Assembly (NCBI GenBank): GCA_008727115.1
Contig: CP044131.1
Location: 3,100,001-3,164,000, forward strand
DNA from: Comamonas testosteroni
GTDB lineage: Bacteria > Pseudomonadota > Gammaproteobacteria > Burkholderiales > Burkholderiaceae_C
Reading direction: 5' to 3'
Length of the DNA stretch: 64,000 nt
Shown: positions 18,712-27,196 of the stretch, in pieces
How the letters are laid out: every line of letters begins with the position of its first letter
Position numbering within the stretch: the stretch's first letter is position 1
Translations under genes and position numbers: made by a program
Notes under the pieces: model-generated
What the model was told of the DNA's origin: nothing
Databases searched by the model: none
Seen by the model: the letters and a program-made list of their open reading frames with translations, nothing else

Positions 18712-18847
18712 GCCTACATAAAACAAGAGCATCTTGCGCTTGTCAGATCTTGATCTCAGCATCTTTCAATGCTGAAACCTTGCAATGACATACGCAAGCT
18801 GCTCTTATTTTTGCCATGTCTCCCGCATGGAGAGACTCGCGCGCCTC

Positions 18848-19198
18848 TCAGGAGCCGCGATAGGTGGAGTAGCTCCAGGGGCTGACCAACAAAGGCACGT
18901 GGTAGTGCTGCTCGACATTGGCCACGCCGAAGTCCAGGCTCACCTTGTTCAGGAAGCTGGGCTCTGGCAGTTCAACACCACGGGCCTTGAAATAAGCAGC
19001 CACATCGAAAGTCAGGCGATAGGTGCCGACCTTGAGCGTGTTGTTGTCGAACAAAGGCGCATCGGTACGACCGTCGTGATTGAGCACCAGGCTCTTGATC
19101 AGCGTGGCTTTTTCGCCTTCGGTGGAAAACAGTTCAACGGCCATGCCAGCTGCGGGGCAGCCGTTCATGGTGTCGAGAACGTGGGTGCTCAGTCCCAT
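18848..19198 (-). CDS. uraH: 5-hydroxyisourate hydrolase (transthyretin-like)
   Basis: A 116-residue transthyretin-related protein that hydrolyses 5-hydroxyisourate to OHCU, the step after PuuD. Diagnostic residues are the N-terminal STHVLDTMNGCPAAG, the NHDGRTDAPL arginine strand, HYHVPLL and the C-terminal YSTYRGS tetrapeptide that defines the hydrolase against true transthyretin. The length is normal, and GAGGAG precedes the ATG at 19198. It is divergent from ggt across a 251-bp region that carries a TGTATACA site. Confidence 0.95.
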   Translation of the reverse strand: MGLSTHVLDTMNGCPAAGMAVELFSTEGEKATLIKSLVLNHDGRTDAPLFDNNTLKVGTYRLTFDVAAYFKARGVELPEPSFLNKVSLDFGVANVEQHYHVPLLVSPWSYSTYRGS

Positions 19199-19285
19199 GG
19201 AAATCTCCTCATGGACAGTTCAAACCTGCCCTGGTTGTTGCAATCTCCAAGCTCGTGGACGCAGTCGCCCTCGGCTTAGACCATT

Positions 19286-19306
19286 AAAGTGTATACAGTT
19301 TCTGTA
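19286..19306 (-). promoter_or_regulatory. Candidate purine-regulon operator upstream of uraH
   Basis: The minus strand reads TACAGAAACTGTATACACTT. TACAG-AAA-CTGTA is a perfect dyad overlapping TGTATACA. It lies about 90 bp upstream of the uraH start. Confidence 0.6.
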
Positions 19307-19449
19307 CTCCATCAAAGGCAGTACAGACTTGACTTCTAGGCACATACCCGCAAAGGCACTGCCCGTGGGGCTTTGGCACAAGTCAGCGCTTCTAAACTGT
19401 CTGCGCCGCATGGCTTTCATGCATCATCACACCAGCCAAGGAGACTCCC

Positions 19450-21243
19450 ATGCAATTACGCGCCACCGCTTTAGCGAGCAGTCTGCTCATCGCCGTCGTC
19501 AGTCTGGCCGCGTGCAGCACCACCGCTTCCAATCCCGGATCGACCACGGCAGCACCTGCTGTCGTCACTCAGAACGCCAGTGCACAAGCGGCAGCAGCGG
19601 CCTATGACTTCGACATGGATGTCTTTCACCCCATCGAGGCCAAAAACGGCATGGTGGCGACCGAGCAGGAACTGGCCACACAGATAGGCGTGGACATTCT
19701 CAAGGCCGGGGGCAATGCCGTGGATGCAGCCGTAGCCGTGGGCTTTGCGCTGGCCGTGGCACTGCCGAACGCGGGCAACATCGGCGGCGGCGGCTTCATG
19801 ATGGTGCATGACGCCAAGAGCGGCAAAGACATTGCACTGGACTTCCGCGAAGTGGCGCCCAAGGGCGCATCGCGCAATATGTACCTGGACGACAAGGGCA
19901 ATGTGGTGGATGGCAAGTCGCTGTTCACCCACTATGCCGTAGGCGTTCCAGGCACCGTGGCCGGCATGACACATGCGCTGTCGCGCTGGGGAAGCATGCC
20001 TTTGTCCACAGTGATGGCACCGGCGATTGCCCTGGCCGACAAGGGCTACCCCGTCAGCATCACGCTGGCCAAGACCTTGGGCCAGGAAAAGAAGAACATG
20101 GGCAAATGGCCCGCAACGCAAGCCATTTTCTGGAAGAACGGTGCGCCATTGCAGGCCGGCGAACCTCTGGTGCAAAAAGACCTGGCGCAGTCGCTGCGCC
20201 TGATCAGCCAGCAAGGCGCCAAGGCGTTCTACCAGGGCGAAATCGCCCAGAAGATTGCGGCAGAAATGGCCCCTCACGCCAACGCCATCACGCTGCAGGA
20301 TCTGCGCGGCTACAAGGTGGTGGAGCGCGAGCCGGTGCGCGGCACTTACCGCGGCTATCAGATCGTGACCATGCCGCCCCCCTCCTCCGGCGGCGCACAC
20401 CTGCTGCAGATTCTGAACATGATGGAACGCTGGCCCATGAAGCAATGGGGTGCGGACAGCGCACAAAGCGTGCACTACATGACCGAGGCCATGAAGCTGG
20501 CCTATGCCGACCGCGCCGAATATCTGGGCGACCCGGATTTTGTGAAGATCCCGCTGCAAGGCCTGATCTCCAAGCGCTACGCCGATGCGCTGGCGACAGG
20601 CATCAAGCCTCAGCAGGCAAAGCCCAGCCAGGACATCAAGCCCGGCAAGCCTCAGCCTTATGAAAGCGACCAGACCACGCACTACTCCGTGGTCGATAAA
20701 GCCGGCAATGCCGTAGCCGTGACCTATACACTGAACACCAACTTCGGCAGCGGCATTGTGGCCAAAGGCACCGGCATCCTGCTCAACAACGAGATGGATG
20801 ATTTCGCCGCCAAACCCGGTGTGGCCAATGCCTACGGACTGGTCGGCGGCGATGCCAACGCCGTGCAGGCTGGCAAACGGCCGCTGTCATCCATGACACC
20901 CACGCTGGTGCTCAAGGATGGCAAGCCCGCCCTGGTCACCGGCAGCCCAGGCGGGGCGCGCATCATCACCACGGTGCTGCAGCAGATCGTCAACTACATC
21001 GACTACGGCATGAACCCGCTGGAGGCTGCGGCCACACCGCGCTTTCACCATCAGTGGACACCCGACGAGCTGCGCATTGAAAAAGGTTTCAGCATCGATA
21101 CGCTGAACCTGCTTCAGCAATGGGGCCACAAAGTCGCCCTCAAGCCCGCCATGGGCCGCACCCAGACCATTGAGATTCGCAACGGCTTGCTGCTGGGCGC
21201 ATCCGATCCGCGCAATCCGGATGGCAGGACCATGGGTTACTGA
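19450..21243 (+). CDS. ggt: Gamma-glutamyltransferase, predicted lipoprotein
   Basis: A 597-residue Ntn-hydrolase precursor that cleaves gamma-glutamyl bonds, for example in glutathione, and self-processes into large and small subunits. The N-terminal signal ends in the lipobox LAAC, so the mature enzyme should be membrane-anchored in the periplasm rather than soluble. Seen: NAVDAAVAVGFALAV, the large-subunit motif PNAGNIGGGGFMM, the processing site DQTTHYSVVD with the nucleophilic Thr, and the small-subunit RPLSSMTPTLVLKDGKP and GSPGGARIITTVLQ. AAGGAG precedes the ATG. Confidence 0.95.
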   Translation: MQLRATALASSLLIAVVSLAACSTTASNPGSTTAAPAVVTQNASAQAAAAAYDFDMDVFHPIEAKNGMVATEQELATQIGVDILKAGGNAVDAAVAVGFALAVALPNAGNIGGGGFMMVHDAKSGKDIALDFREVAPKGASRNMYLDDKGNVVDGKSLFTHYAVGVPGTVAGMTHALSRWGSMPLSTVMAPAIALADKGYPVSITLAKTLGQEKKNMGKWPATQAIFWKNGAPLQAGEPLVQKDLAQSLRLISQQGAKAFYQGEIAQKIAAEMAPHANAITLQDLRGYKVVEREPVRGTYRGYQIVTMPPPSSGGAHLLQILNMMERWPMKQWGADSAQSVHYMTEAMKLAYADRAEYLGDPDFVKIPLQGLISKRYADALATGIKPQQAKPSQDIKPGKPQPYESDQTTHYSVVDKAGNAVAVTYTLNTNFGSGIVAKGTGILLNNEMDDFAAKPGVANAYGLVGGDANAVQAGKRPLSSMTPTLVLKDGKPALVTGSPGGARIITTVLQQIVNYIDYGMNPLEAAATPRFHHQWTPDELRIEKGFSIDTLNLLQQWGHKVALKPAMGRTQTIEIRNGLLLGASDPRNPDGRTMGY

Positions 21244-21327
21244 TTGACCTTATGTGTCACTGCGGAGGGTTCCTTGCCTGAAGCCATTTCAAATGGGCAA
21301 CAGGCGTCTTAGGTCCTTTCGATCATC

Positions 21328-21359
21328 AAAAAAGCCGCGCTTTCGAGCGCGGCTTTTTT
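21328..21359. terminator. Bidirectional intrinsic terminator with UUCG loop
   Basis: AAAAAAGCCGCGCT and AGCGCGGCTTTTTT arms around a TTCG tetraloop (21328-21341 and 21346-21359), between convergent ggt and the TetR-family gene. Confidence 0.9.
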
Positions 21360-21381
21360 GATGACTCAATCAGCTTGACCG

Positions 21382-22080
21382 TTACCCCTTCACCTGCTCT
21401 CCATACTCTCGCGCAATCGCCTCCAGTCCGCCCATGGCAAAGTGGAACAGGTGATCTGCAGTTGTCTGTGAAGGCGTCTGAAAGATCTCCTTCAAGGGGC
21501 CTGGAAAATTTCTCCCACTGACCAGCAGTATCAGACAGGGAGCAATTACATTCAGCAGACAGCGGGTCACTGCGGGGTCTTGCGCAGGAATCCCAGTGAT
21601 CTCCTCAAGCATGCGCTTGAGGAGCGTCATTTTTGGCAGCGCCTCATCCTGAAAAAGAATTTGCAAATGCGAGGTCGGTGCCAGTACCTCCCTGACTAGA
21701 ACACGCAATTGCCAAGCCTGAGGCTCCTGCATCGCGCACTCGACCAATTGCGCGATCAGTTCACGCAGCTTCAATTCGGGAGATTGATCGCTGCCGACAA
21801 GCTGCTGCAGAGCCTGCATGTCTAGCAGGCGACCATGGCACTCCGCCAATACGGCCTGATACAGACCACTGCGGTTGCCGAAGTGGTAGTTGATCGACGC
21901 CAGGTCCACCTGAGCCTGTGCGGCAATGGCTTTGCTGGAAGTCTCGGCATATCCCGTCGTAGCGAACAACTCTCCCGCAGCATCAAGTATCCGGGCGCGT
22001 GTGACTTCGCCATCCGAGCGCAGTCCGCGTGCAGCTTTGTTCATTCCTCGATCTTCCATTGCATCAAAAACAGATTGCAT
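21382..22080 (-). CDS. TetR-family repressor, CecR/YbiH-like
   Basis: A 232-residue regulator. The N-terminal TetR helix-turn-helix is seen as ILDAAGELFATTGYAETSSKAIAAQAQVD-LASINYHFGNR, and the C-terminal domain is of the DUF1956 type found in E. coli CecR. It is divergently transcribed from a YbhG-YbhF-YbhS-YbhR-like operon, exactly the target set of CecR, with a perfect dyad in between. Possible starts are at 22080, 22059 and 22044; the first was kept. Its likely role is relief of repression by a toxic small molecule. Confidence 0.88.
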   Translation of the reverse strand: MQSVFDAMEDRGMNKAARGLRSDGEVTRARILDAAGELFATTGYAETSSKAIAAQAQVDLASINYHFGNRSGLYQAVLAECHGRLLDMQALQQLVGSDQSPELKLRELIAQLVECAMQEPQAWQLRVLVREVLAPTSHLQILFQDEALPKMTLLKRMLEEITGIPAQDPAVTRCLLNVIAPCLILLVSGRNFPGPLKEIFQTPSQTTADHLFHFAMGGLEAIAREYGEQVKG

Positions 22081-22090
22081 TTTCGCTCAC

Positions 22091-22113
22091 ACTAAATTTA
22101 AAATCAATTTAGT
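22091..22113. promoter_or_regulatory. TetR operator, ACTAAATT-N7-AATTTAGT
   Basis: A perfect 8-bp inverted repeat with a 7-bp spacer lies in the short divergent region between the TetR gene and the efflux operon, 11 bp from the regulator's start. Its A/T-rich composition contrasts with its surroundings. Confidence 0.7.
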
Positions 22114-22165
22114 CTTTCCCGGCGACATGCTGTCGCCTCCATTTCGACCTCCTGGATTTGCTGAC

Positions 22166-23167
22166 ATGAAGAAGCCTCTCATTGCCCTTGCTCTCCTCAT
22201 CGTGCTGGCTCTCGGTGCCTGGGCCTGGGTGCATCAGCGGACTAAGGAGCACACAGATACGCTGGTGCTATACGGCAATGTTGACATCCGCCAGGTAGCG
22301 CTGGCCTTCGACGGCAGTGGTCGCGTGGCCGAAATGAAAGTGGACGAAGGCGATATCGTGAAAGCCGGTCAAGTGCTCGCCACTCTCGATACCCAAACAC
22401 TGGCCTTGCAGGCCAAGCAGGCTCAGGCACAAATCAACGTGCAGCAGCAAAACCTGTTGCGCCTGAAAAACGGCGCGCGCCCACAAGAGCTTGCGCAAGC
22501 TCGCAGCAGCCTCAGAGCTGCACAGGCCGAAGCGGTACGCGCACAAAAGGACCTGGCTCGTTTGCAAGGCATTGCCGACAGCACCAACGGACGTGGTGTC
22601 AGTGCGCAGGAGCTGGATCGCGCCCGCGCCGCCATGCAGGTCGCCAAGGCGCAGGCCGCACAACAACAAAATGCATTGCGCCTGACCGAAATCGGTCCGC
22701 GCCAAGAAGACATCACCGCCGCCGAGGCACAGCTGCAGGCCTCCGAGGTTCAATTGGAGCTGCTCCAGCATCAGCTCGCCCAGGGTCAGCTGACCGCCCC
22801 CACCGAAGCCGTGGTGCGATCACGCCTGCTGGAACCAGGCGACATGGCCACACCTCAGAAGCCCGCGTACGCCTTGGCGATCACAGAGCCCAAGTGGGTG
22901 CGCGTGTACATAAGTGAGCCTGACCTGGGCAAGGTCAAGCCCGGCCAGGCTGCGCGCATCACTACGGACAGTGCTCCGGATCAACCAATCACTGGAAAGG
23001 TCGGCTATATCTCCTCAGTGGCGGAGTTCACCCCTAAATCCGTGCAGACCGAAGAACTGCGCACCAGCCTGGTTTATGAGGTTCGCGTGATCGTTGAGGA
23101 CCCAGGCAACATGCTTCGCCTGGGGCAGCCCGCCACCGTGGCACTGGAAACCGGCCTGCCCCAATGA
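22166..23167 (+). CDS. ybhG: HlyD-family periplasmic adaptor, YbhG-like
   Basis: A 333-residue membrane-fusion protein with an N-terminal signal/anchor (KKPLIALALLIVLALGAWAWV). A lipoyl half-motif (GSGRVAEMKVDEGDIVKAGQVLATLD) is followed by a long coiled-coil hairpin (about residues 75-190), the second lipoyl half and a beta-barrel domain. It bridges the inner-membrane ABC permeases to the outer-membrane factor. The ATG at 22166 gives the size of E. coli YbhG; an in-frame upstream extension lacks similarity. The stop overlaps the next start by 4 bp. Confidence 0.9.
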   Translation: MKKPLIALALLIVLALGAWAWVHQRTKEHTDTLVLYGNVDIRQVALAFDGSGRVAEMKVDEGDIVKAGQVLATLDTQTLALQAKQAQAQINVQQQNLLRLKNGARPQELAQARSSLRAAQAEAVRAQKDLARLQGIADSTNGRGVSAQELDRARAAMQVAKAQAAQQQNALRLTEIGPRQEDITAAEAQLQASEVQLELLQHQLAQGQLTAPTEAVVRSRLLEPGDMATPQKPAYALAITEPKWVRVYISEPDLGKVKPGQAARITTDSAPDQPITGKVGYISSVAEFTPKSVQTEELRTSLVYEVRVIVEDPGNMLRLGQPATVALETGLPQ

Positions 23168-24924
23168 ATACGCTTGCAGCCAGCGTCGTTGCCGAAGGCT
23201 TGCGCAAGACCTTCGACGCACCAAACGGCAAGCCATTTCATGCAATCGAAGAGATATCGCTGAGCGTGCGCCACGGTGAGCTGACTGCCTTGGTCGGCCC
23301 AGATGGAGCAGGCAAAACCACGCTGCTGCGCATGATGGCTGGCCTGCTCAAGCCCGATGCAGGCAGCCTGCAAGTACTCGGTATCGACGTGGCACAAAGG
23401 CCGCAGGCTGTACAAGACCTCATCAGCTACATGCCGCAGCGCTTCGGTCTCTATGAGGACCTGAGCGTTCAGGAGAACCTTGACCTCTACGCCGACCTGC
23501 ACGGCGTGCCATTGCCACAGCGCCGCGAGCGCTTCGCCCGCCTGCTGGAGATGACAGACCTGGGGCGCTTTACCGACCGTCCTGCCGGCAAGCTTTCAGG
23601 CGGCATGAAGCAGAAGCTCGGCCTGGCCTGTACCCTGGTTCGCTCACCCAAACTGCTGCTGCTGGACGAACCCAGCGTTGGCGTCGATCCGCTTTCGCGG
23701 CGTGAGCTGTGGAAGATTGTCCAGCAACTGGTCGAAACGGAAAAGCTGAGCGTGATCATCAGTACCGCCTACATGGATGAGGCCGAGCGCTGTGCCCAGG
23801 TATTCGTGCTGAACCAGGGCAAGGTACTGGTCGATGGCACGCCTCAGATGCTGGCCCAGCGTGCACGCGGACTGACCTTTATTGCATCGCCAAGACCAGG
23901 CGAGCCGGCACGCAATCTGCAAGCCAGGCTGATCGACGCCAGGGACGTCATCGTCGATGCCGTGCCCAGCGGCGGCTCGGTGCGCTTCATCCGCCAGGAG
24001 AATGTCGATGCAGCGTCCATCGCGCAATTGCTGGACACCTCGCCCGCACAACCACGCAAAGAAGAGCTGGAGGACGCGTTCATGATGCTGCTGCGCCAGC
24101 AGCAGGACAGCGAGACGACGAGTTCTGCGCCAGCCACTCAGCAGCCGGCAACCGGTCAGGTCTCTGATGACAAGCCTGCCATTATTGTGCGCGACCTGGT
24201 ACGAAAATTCGGGGACTTCACCGCCGTCGCCAGCACCTCTTTTGAAGTAATGCGAGGAGAGATCTTCGGCCTGCTTGGCCCCAACGGCGCAGGCAAGACC
24301 ACCACCTTCCGCATGCTGTGCGGTCTTCTGCCCGCCACCAGCGGGCATCTGGAAGTGGCGGGGCTGAATCTGCGCCATGCCCGTGCTCAGGCCCGTGCAC
24401 GGATTGGCTATGTATCTCAGAAGTTTGCCTTGTACGCAAACCTCTCGGTACGCGAGAACCTGGAGTTTTTCGGTGGAGCCTATGGTCTGCGCGGCAAGCA
24501 TCGCAATGAGAGAGTCAGCGCAATCATCGAGCAATTCGCGCTGGATCCCCAAGCCATCAGTGGTCAGCTACCTGGCGGCTACAAGCAGCGCCTGGCAATG
24601 GCGGCCGGATTGCTGCACCAGCCAGAAATCCTGTTTCTCGACGAACCCACCAGCGGCATCGACCCGCTGGCCCGACGATCCTTCTGGCGCACCATCACCG
24701 CATTGGCGCAGGCTGGCACCACCATCATCATTACCACCCATTTCATGGAAGAGGCCGAATATTGCGACCGCATCGCCATCCAGGATGCGGGAAAAATGCT
24801 CGCGCTGGGAACACCCCAGCAGGTGCGAGAGCAAGCAGGTCATGCGGACTACGACATGAACAGCGCCTTCATCGCCATCGTCGAGCAAGGTCGCGCGAAG
24901 GCTGCGCAAGGAGTTATGACGTGA
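23164..24924 (+). CDS. ybhF: ABC transporter ATPase with two nucleotide-binding domains, YbhF-like
   Basis: A 586-residue fused ATPase. The first domain has Walker A GPDGAGKTT, signature LSGGMKQKLGLA and Walker B LLLLDEPSVGVDP. The second has GPNGAGKTT, the signature variant LPGGYKQRLAMA and ILFLDEPTSGIDP. A linker of about 45 residues rich in Ser/Gln/Thr joins them. Both sites look catalytically competent, unlike the purine importer ATPase. It partners the two ABC-2 permeases downstream in multidrug export. The ATGA overlap with ybhG indicates one operon. Confidence 0.93.
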   Translation: MNTLAASVVAEGLRKTFDAPNGKPFHAIEEISLSVRHGELTALVGPDGAGKTTLLRMMAGLLKPDAGSLQVLGIDVAQRPQAVQDLISYMPQRFGLYEDLSVQENLDLYADLHGVPLPQRRERFARLLEMTDLGRFTDRPAGKLSGGMKQKLGLACTLVRSPKLLLLDEPSVGVDPLSRRELWKIVQQLVETEKLSVIISTAYMDEAERCAQVFVLNQGKVLVDGTPQMLAQRARGLTFIASPRPGEPARNLQARLIDARDVIVDAVPSGGSVRFIRQENVDAASIAQLLDTSPAQPRKEELEDAFMMLLRQQQDSETTSSAPATQQPATGQVSDDKPAIIVRDLVRKFGDFTAVASTSFEVMRGEIFGLLGPNGAGKTTTFRMLCGLLPATSGHLEVAGLNLRHARAQARARIGYVSQKFALYANLSVRENLEFFGGAYGLRGKHRNERVSAIIEQFALDPQAISGQLPGGYKQRLAMAAGLLHQPEILFLDEPTSGIDPLARRSFWRTITALAQAGTTIIITTHFMEEAEYCDRIAIQDAGKMLALGTPQQVREQAGHADYDMNSAFIAIVEQGRAKAAQGVMT

Positions 24925-26063
24925 GCACAGATAACACGCAAAACGGCTTCCTGCGTCGCTTCGCAGCGCTGCTGCGCAAGGAAGTGCGCCAGATGCTCCG
25001 CGACAAGAGCAATCTCGCTGTGGGCCTGCTGCTGCCGCTCGTACTGATCCTGCTGTTCGGCTACGGCCTGTCGTTTGACGTAAAGAATGCTCCTGTGGCC
25101 GTGGTTCTGGAAGACCGTGCAGCAACCGCACGCAGCTTGGTAGGCAAGCTCGAAGGCTCCGGCTATCTGGCACCCGTTTTTGCGGCTGACATGTCCGAGG
25201 CCGAGCGCTTGATGATGAATGGCGTTGTCGACGGTATCGTGCGTGTGCCGGTAGACTTTTCGCGCCGTTTGAATGCAGGTGATGCGCGCATCCAGCTCGT
25301 GCTCAATGGTGTGGACTCCAGCTCCGCACAGACCATCGAAGGCTATGTGAGTGGAGCCATTGGTGCATGGGCGCAGCAGCAGGCCGACCGCAGCGGCAGC
25401 AAACCCACCGGCAATGGCCATGTTGAAGTGGTGCAACGCATGTGGTTCAACGAGGCCGGGGAAAGCCGCTGGTTTCTGATCCCTGGCCTGATCGTGCTGG
25501 TTCTGACCTTGATTGGCGGCTTTCTGACCTCCTTACTGATTGCCCGAGAGTGGGAACGCGGCACGCTGGAGTCGCTGTTTGTCACCCCGGTTCGACCGAT
25601 GGAGATCGTGCTCTCCAAGATCACCCCATACCTCGTTGTCGGTGTGATCGACCTGCTCATGTGCCTGCTGGCTGCACATTTTCTGTTTCAGGTGCCGATG
25701 CGCAGCTCCCTGGTCATCATCGTTGTCGCAGGGCTTCTGTACCTGCTGGTCTCACTGTTGCTGGGGTTGTTCATCTCCGGCGTCACGCGCAACCAGTTTC
25801 AGGCCAGTCAGATGGCGCTGTTGGCCAGTTTCATGCCCGCCATGATGCTCTCTGGTTTTGTCTTTGATCTGCGCAATGTGCCGGTAGTGATACAGGTGAT
25901 CAGCCAATTGCTGCCAGCTACGCACTTCATGGGATTGATCAAGACCCTGTTCATGGCGGGCGACCACTGGCCGATGATCATCCGCAACTGCAGCATCCTC
26001 GTTCTGTATGCCCTGGTGCTGACATGGGCCACGCACAACACCTTGCGCAAAACTCTGAGGTGA
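24921..26063 (+). CDS. ybhS: ABC-2 type permease, YbhS-like
   Basis: A 380-residue inner-membrane permease. It has an N-terminal cytoplasmic helix with RKEVRQMLRDKSN, TM1, a large periplasmic domain (about residues 50-180), then five C-terminal transmembrane helices with the ABC-2 signature around EWERGTLESLFVTPVRPMEI. A GTG start at 24921 was chosen: AAGGAG sits 6 bp upstream, the 4-bp GTGA overlap fits translational coupling, and the resulting length matches E. coli YbhS. Confidence 0.9.
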   Translation: MSTDNTQNGFLRRFAALLRKEVRQMLRDKSNLAVGLLLPLVLILLFGYGLSFDVKNAPVAVVLEDRAATARSLVGKLEGSGYLAPVFAADMSEAERLMMNGVVDGIVRVPVDFSRRLNAGDARIQLVLNGVDSSSAQTIEGYVSGAIGAWAQQQADRSGSKPTGNGHVEVVQRMWFNEAGESRWFLIPGLIVLVLTLIGGFLTSLLIAREWERGTLESLFVTPVRPMEIVLSKITPYLVVGVIDLLMCLLAAHFLFQVPMRSSLVIIVVAGLLYLLVSLLLGLFISGVTRNQFQASQMALLASFMPAMMLSGFVFDLRNVPVVIQVISQLLPATHFMGLIKTLFMAGDHWPMIIRNCSILVLYALVLTWATHNTLRKTLR

Positions 26064-26068
26064 TTGAA

Positions 26069-27184
26069 ATGTATGCCTTCATCACTACCCTGGCCCAGAT
26101 CAGTGCTCTGATCCGCAAGGAGTTGCTTGCCCTGATCAAGGAGCCGACCAGCCGCATGCTGCTTTTCGCTCCTGCACTCATGCAATCACTGCTGTTCGGT
26201 TACGGTGCGACTTATGACCTGACCAACGTGCCCTATGCCGTGATTGACCAGAGCCGCGGCGCTGCATCAACCGAGCTTCTGGCCCGGCTGGACGGCACCG
26301 GCGTTTTTCATCGCGCAGCCACCCTGACTTCACCCGCACAGATCGCCAAGGTGATCGACGCAAACAAAGCCCTGGTCGTACTAAGCATTCCCTCGGACTT
26401 CCAGCAGCGCTTGAATGCGGGTCAAAGTGCACCTTTGCAGGTCATTCTGGACGGCAGAAACTCCTCCACAGCCGGGTCCGCTGCCAGCTATGTCGGCTCC
26501 ATCGTTTCCAGCTACAACGCCACGCTAGGCGGCAGCACATCCGGCATCCGCCTGGAGCGCCGCGCCTGGTTCAACCCGAACCTGGAGTCGCGCTGGAACA
26601 TGATGCCGGCGCTGATTGGCGCGCTCAGCATGCTGCAGACCCTGCTGATTGCCGCCTTGTCCGTGGCGCGCGAACGCGAGCAAGGCACCTTCGATCAGTT
26701 GCTAGTGACGCCACTGACACCCTTTCAGATTCTGATTGGCAAGGCAATTCCAGCCATCCTGATCGGCCTGCTGCAGTCGACCATCATCTTTCTGGTCATC
26801 CTCTTCTGGTTCCAGATACCGATGAATGGTTCGGTGGGGCTGCTGTATGCAGGACTGCTCGTCTTCAACATTGCCGCCGTGGGCATAGGGCTGTCGGTCT
26901 CGGCCGTGTCGCTGAACATGCAGCAGGCAATGCTCTACACCTTTTTGCTCATCATGCCTCTGATGCTGCTTTCAGGCCTGCTCACGCCGGTGAAAAACAT
27001 GCCTGAGGTCCTGCAGCTCGCGACCTACGTCAACCCGTTGCGCTTTGGCATGAGCATCGTGCGCCGGGTATACCTGGAAGGTGCCGTCTTCATGGACATC
27101 TGGCGCGACTTCATTCCTCTGCTGGCGATAGGTGCTGTTTCGCTGCCGTTGGCCGCGTGGCTGTTCCGCAACCGCCTTTCCTGA
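26069..27184 (+). CDS. ybhR: ABC-2 type permease, YbhR-like
   Basis: A 371-residue second permease subunit with the same layout as its neighbour: IRKELLALIKEPTSRMLLF at the N-terminus, a periplasmic domain, and C-terminal helices with EREQGTFDQLLVTPLTPFQI. It pairs with the YbhS-like protein to form the transport channel. The start 26069 lies 5 bp after the preceding stop. Gene order CecR/YbhG/YbhF/YbhS/YbhR is the same as in enterobacteria. Confidence 0.9.
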   Translation: MYAFITTLAQISALIRKELLALIKEPTSRMLLFAPALMQSLLFGYGATYDLTNVPYAVIDQSRGAASTELLARLDGTGVFHRAATLTSPAQIAKVIDANKALVVLSIPSDFQQRLNAGQSAPLQVILDGRNSSTAGSAASYVGSIVSSYNATLGGSTSGIRLERRAWFNPNLESRWNMMPALIGALSMLQTLLIAALSVAREREQGTFDQLLVTPLTPFQILIGKAIPAILIGLLQSTIIFLVILFWFQIPMNGSVGLLYAGLLVFNIAAVGIGLSVSAVSLNMQQAMLYTFLLIMPLMLLSGLLTPVKNMPEVLQLATYVNPLRFGMSIVRRVYLEGAVFMDIWRDFIPLLAIGAVSLPLAAWLFRNRLS

Positions 27185-27196
27185 TCGGCAAACCCC

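Noticed and set aside
18756..18775. TCAGCAT/ATGCTGA hairpin between doxX and uraH as terminator
   Set aside because: The stem is only 7 bp and no T-run follows on either strand; too weak to annotate.
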